Below are positions 61,995 to 64,000 of a stretch of 64,000 nucleotides of DNA, one piece after another. Location: NCBI RefSeq assembly GCF_014203545.1, contig NZ_JACHJG010000002.1, forward strand, positions 372,001 to 436,000, written 5' to 3'. How positions within the stretch are numbered: the stretch's first letter is position 1; the number at the start of each line of letters is the position of its first letter. The DNA is from Streptomyces netropsis (GTDB taxonomy: Bacteria > Actinomycetota > Actinomycetes > Streptomycetales > Streptomycetaceae). The position numbers were made by a program, and so were the translations under genes. Below the pieces are notes generated by a model, which made no database searches, was not told the origin of the DNA, and worked only from the letters and a program-made list of their open reading frames with translations.

Positions 61995-64000
61995 ATGGAC
62001 AACGAACAGAAGCTCCGGGACTACCTCAAGCGAGCGACAGCCGATCTCCGACGGACGCGGCAGCGGGTGCAGGAGCTCGAGTCGGCCTCCCAGGAGCCCA
62101 TCGCCATCATCGGCATGACCTGCCGCTACCCGGGTGGTGTGGCCGGCCCGGAGGACCTGTGGCGGATGGTCGAGGCCGGCGGGAACGGCATCACCGACTT
62201 CCCCACGGACCGTGGCTGGGACCCCGAGGCCCTCGCCGCCTCCCAGACGAACTCCGGTGGCTTCCTGCACGACGCGGCCGAGTTCGACACCGGCTTCTTC
62301 GGGATCTCCCCGCGCGAGGCGGTGGCCATGGACCCGCAGCAGCGGGTGCTGCTGGAGTCGTCCTGGGAGGCCTTCGAACGCGCCGGCATCGACCCCACCT
62401 CCATCCGGGGCACCCAGACCGGTGTGTTCATGGGCGCGATGGCCCAGGACTACCGCGTCGGCCCCGCCGACGGCGTCGAGGGCTTCCAGCTCACCGGCAA
62501 CACCGGCAGTGTGCTGTCCGGCCGCATCTCCTACGTCTTCGGTGCCGTCGGTCCCGCCGTGACCGTCGACACCGCCTGCTCCTCCTCGCTCGTGGCCCTC
62601 CACCTCGCCACCCAGGCGCTGCGCGCGGGCGAGTGCTCGCTCGCTCTCGCCGGTGGTGTCACGGTCATGGCGAGCCCCACGACGTTCGTCGAGTTCAGCC
62701 GCCAGGGCGGGCTGTCCGCCGACGGCCGCTGCCGTTCCTTCGCCGACTCCGCCGACGGCACCGGCTGGGCGGAGGGCGTCGGTGTGCTGGTGCTGGAGCG
62801 GCTCTCCGACGCCCAGCGCAACGGGCACGAGATCCTCGCCGTGGTGCGCGGCAGCGCCGTCAACCAGGACGGCGCGTCCAACGGCCTGACCGCCCCGAAC
62901 GGCCCCTCCCAGCAGGCGGTGATCCAGCAGGCACTGGTCAACGCCCGGCTGTCGGCCGACGAGGTCGACGTCGTCGAGGCACACGGCACGGGCACCACGC
63001 TGGGCGACCCCGTCGAGGCCCAGGCACTGCTCGCCACGTACGGCCGCAACCGCGACGAGAGCCGGCCGCTGCTCCTCGGCTCGGTGAAGTCGAACATCAG
63101 CCACACCCAGGCCGCCGCCGGCGTCGCCGGTGTCATCAAGATGGTCATGGCCATGCGCCACGGCGTCCTGCCCAAGACCTTGATGGTCGACGCCCCCTCG
63201 TCCCACGTGGACTGGTCACAGGGCGCCGTCCGCCTCCTCACCGAGAACACCGCCTGGCCCGAGACCGGGCGGCCGATGCGTGCGGCCGTCTCCTCCTTCG
63301 GCATCAGCGGCACCAACGCCCACACCATCGTCGAGCAGGCCCCCGAGCCCGAGAACGACCCCGAGGGCTCGGCGGACGTCACCGTCGCCCCGGGCGTCGT
63401 GCCCGTGCCGGTCTCCGGCCGGACCCGCGAGGCCCTGCGGGCCCAGGCCGGACGACTGCTGTCCGCCCTGACCGCCGACCCTCGGCCCGGCGTCCTCGAC
63501 ACCGCGTACTCCCTGGCCACGTCGCGCGCCGGCTTCGAGCACCGCGCCGTGCTCGTCGCCGCCGGACACGACGACGTCGTCGCCGGTCTGACCGCCCTGG
63601 CCGAGGACCGCCCGGCGCCCGGCTGCGTCCAGGGCACCACCCAGGGCGAGGGCAAACTCGCGTTCCTCTTCTCCGGCCAGGGCAGCCAACGCCTCGGCAT
63701 GGGCCGGGAGCTGTACGAGCGGTTCCCCGTCTTCGCCGAGGCCCTCGACGAGGTCCTCGCCGCATTGGACAGCCACCTGGACGGGTCGCTGCGCGACGTC
63801 ATGTGGGGCGAGCAGGAGGAGGAGCTGGAGCGCACCGGCTACGCCCAGCCCGCCCTGTTCGCCGTCGAGGTCGCTCTCTTCCGGCTGACGCAGTCGTGGG
63901 GCGTCAAGCCCGACTTCCTGGCGGGCCACTCCATCGGCGAGGTCGTCGCCGCCCACGTCGCCGGGGTGCTGTCGCTGAGCGACGCGGCCGCCCTGGTCGC
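61995..64000 (+). CDS. Modular type I polyketide synthase, N-terminal part (runs off the window)
   Basis: 668 residues are visible. Residues 1-33 ([20 protein letters not shown] and a coiled coil) form a docking domain, so this PKS receives a chain from another subunit. A full ketosynthase follows (about 34-460) with Cys195 in DTACSSSL, His330 in EAHGTGT and His370 in KSNISH. The acyltransferase begins at about 555 with [14 protein letters not shown] and its GHSIGE nucleophile at 644-649; substrate motifs lie beyond the window. The position after the exporter and GDP-mannose dehydratase genes matches nysI/amphI of nystatin-type clusters. The ATG start has only a weak ribosome site. Confidence 0.95.
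   Translation, partial: MDNEQKLRDYLKRATADLRRTRQRVQELESASQEPIAIIGMTCRYPGGVAGPEDLWRMVEAGGNGITDFPTDRGWDPEALAASQTNSGGFLHDAAEFDTGFFGISPREAVAMDPQQRVLLESSWEAFERAGIDPTSIRGTQTGVFMGAMAQDYRVGPADGVEGFQLTGNTGSVLSGRISYVFGAVGPAVTVDTACSSSLVALHLATQALRAGECSLALAGGVTVMASPTTFVEFSRQGGLSADGRCRSFADSADGTGWAEGVGVLVLERLSDAQRNGHEILAVVRGSAVNQDGASNGLTAPNGPSQQAVIQQALVNARLSADEVDVVEAHGTGTTLGDPVEAQALLATYGRNRDESRPLLLGSVKSNISHTQAAAGVAGVIKMVMAMRHGVLPKTLMVDAPSSHVDWSQGAVRLLTENTAWPETGRPMRAAVSSFGISGTNAHTIVEQAPEPENDPEGSADVTVAPGVVPVPVSGRTREALRAQAGRLLSALTADPRPGVLDTAYSLATSRAGFEHRAVLVAAGHDDVVAGLTALAEDRPAPGCVQGTTQGEGKLAFLFSGQGSQRLGMGRELYERFPVFAEALDEVLAALDSHLDGSLRDVMWGEQEEELERTGYAQPALFAVEVALFRLTQSWGVKPDFLAGHSIGEVVAAHVAGVLSLSDAAALV

Overview
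The window is high-GC DNA with GTG starts, short gene spacings, twin-arginine-free secreted proteins, a geosmin synthase and the edge of a polyene polyketide cluster. All of this points to a Streptomyces chromosome. About 55 genuine genes are seen, most of them ordinary chromosomal or accessory streptomycete genes.

Layout. 1-10 kb: a degenerate histidine phosphatase, a cobalamin riboswitch with the cobalt transporter genes cbtB-cbtA, a TetR/DUF2867 divergent pair, an NAD-dependent epimerase, a YncE-type beta-propeller, a GlxA-type regulator with a cupin, a stand-alone MurG-like transferase and an extra tRNA-Trp. 10-16.5 kb: a secreted phytase behind a PHO box, two Fe(II)/2-oxoglutarate oxygenases, CorA, DUF4291 and an L,D-transpeptidase. 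17-27 kb: one long co-directional operon for an exopolysaccharide that resembles a Pel system. It has a secreted CE4-like deacetylase candidate, a PelF-type GT4, a polytopic membrane protein, three nucleotide-sugar genes, a Spherulin-4 family protein and a GH114 alpha-1,4-polygalactosaminidase lipoprotein. 27.1-31.1 kb: an esterase and an MprF-like aminoacyl-lipid synthase, preceded by a well-placed promoter and a circularly permuted tRNA-Ala-like element. 31-38 kb: a MITE-like inverted repeat, a large unknown TPR/membrane protein, an ODP-type metallo-beta-lactamase, an SDR/TetR divergent pair, a P450 and an S4 RNA-binding protein. 38-43.4 kb: a leader peptide with an attenuator in front of an isopenicillin-N-synthase-like oxygenase, a broken MFS gene and metQ-metN-metI. 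43.4-56.4 kb: FAD/NAD(P)-binding protein, secreted aminopeptidase, SpoIIE-type phosphatase, type II thioesterase, VOC, CBS and GNAT proteins, a DUF692 (MNIO) oxidase with partner, a secreted deacetylase, geosmin synthase and an NTF2-like protein. 56.4-64 kb: two ABC exporter half-transporters, GDP-mannose 4,6-dehydratase and the start of a modular type I PKS. This order matches the nysG-nysH-nysDIII-nysI (amphG-amphH-amphDIII-amphI) end of nystatin/amphotericin-type clusters.

The most remarkable signal is the element at 27161-27240. All parts of a tRNA-Ala are present in permuted order: T-arm, acceptor 3' strand with encoded ACCA, three-base linker, acceptor 5' strand, D-arm. An outer stem of 8-10 bp replaces the anticodon arm. 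It keeps the G3-U70 pair that specifies alanine. It begins about 6 nt after a good -10 box and ends about 30 nt before an operon whose second product belongs to a family that uses aminoacyl-tRNA to modify lipids. A tRNA mimic regulating, or feeding, an aminoacyl-lipid system is the leading candidate for a new system here. Second is the Cys-containing leader peptide plus terminator before the IPNS-like gene. Third are the PAS-LuxR (PimM-type) boxes at the polyene genes.

Coordinates and motif matches were read by eye. No alignments, folding or searches were run.
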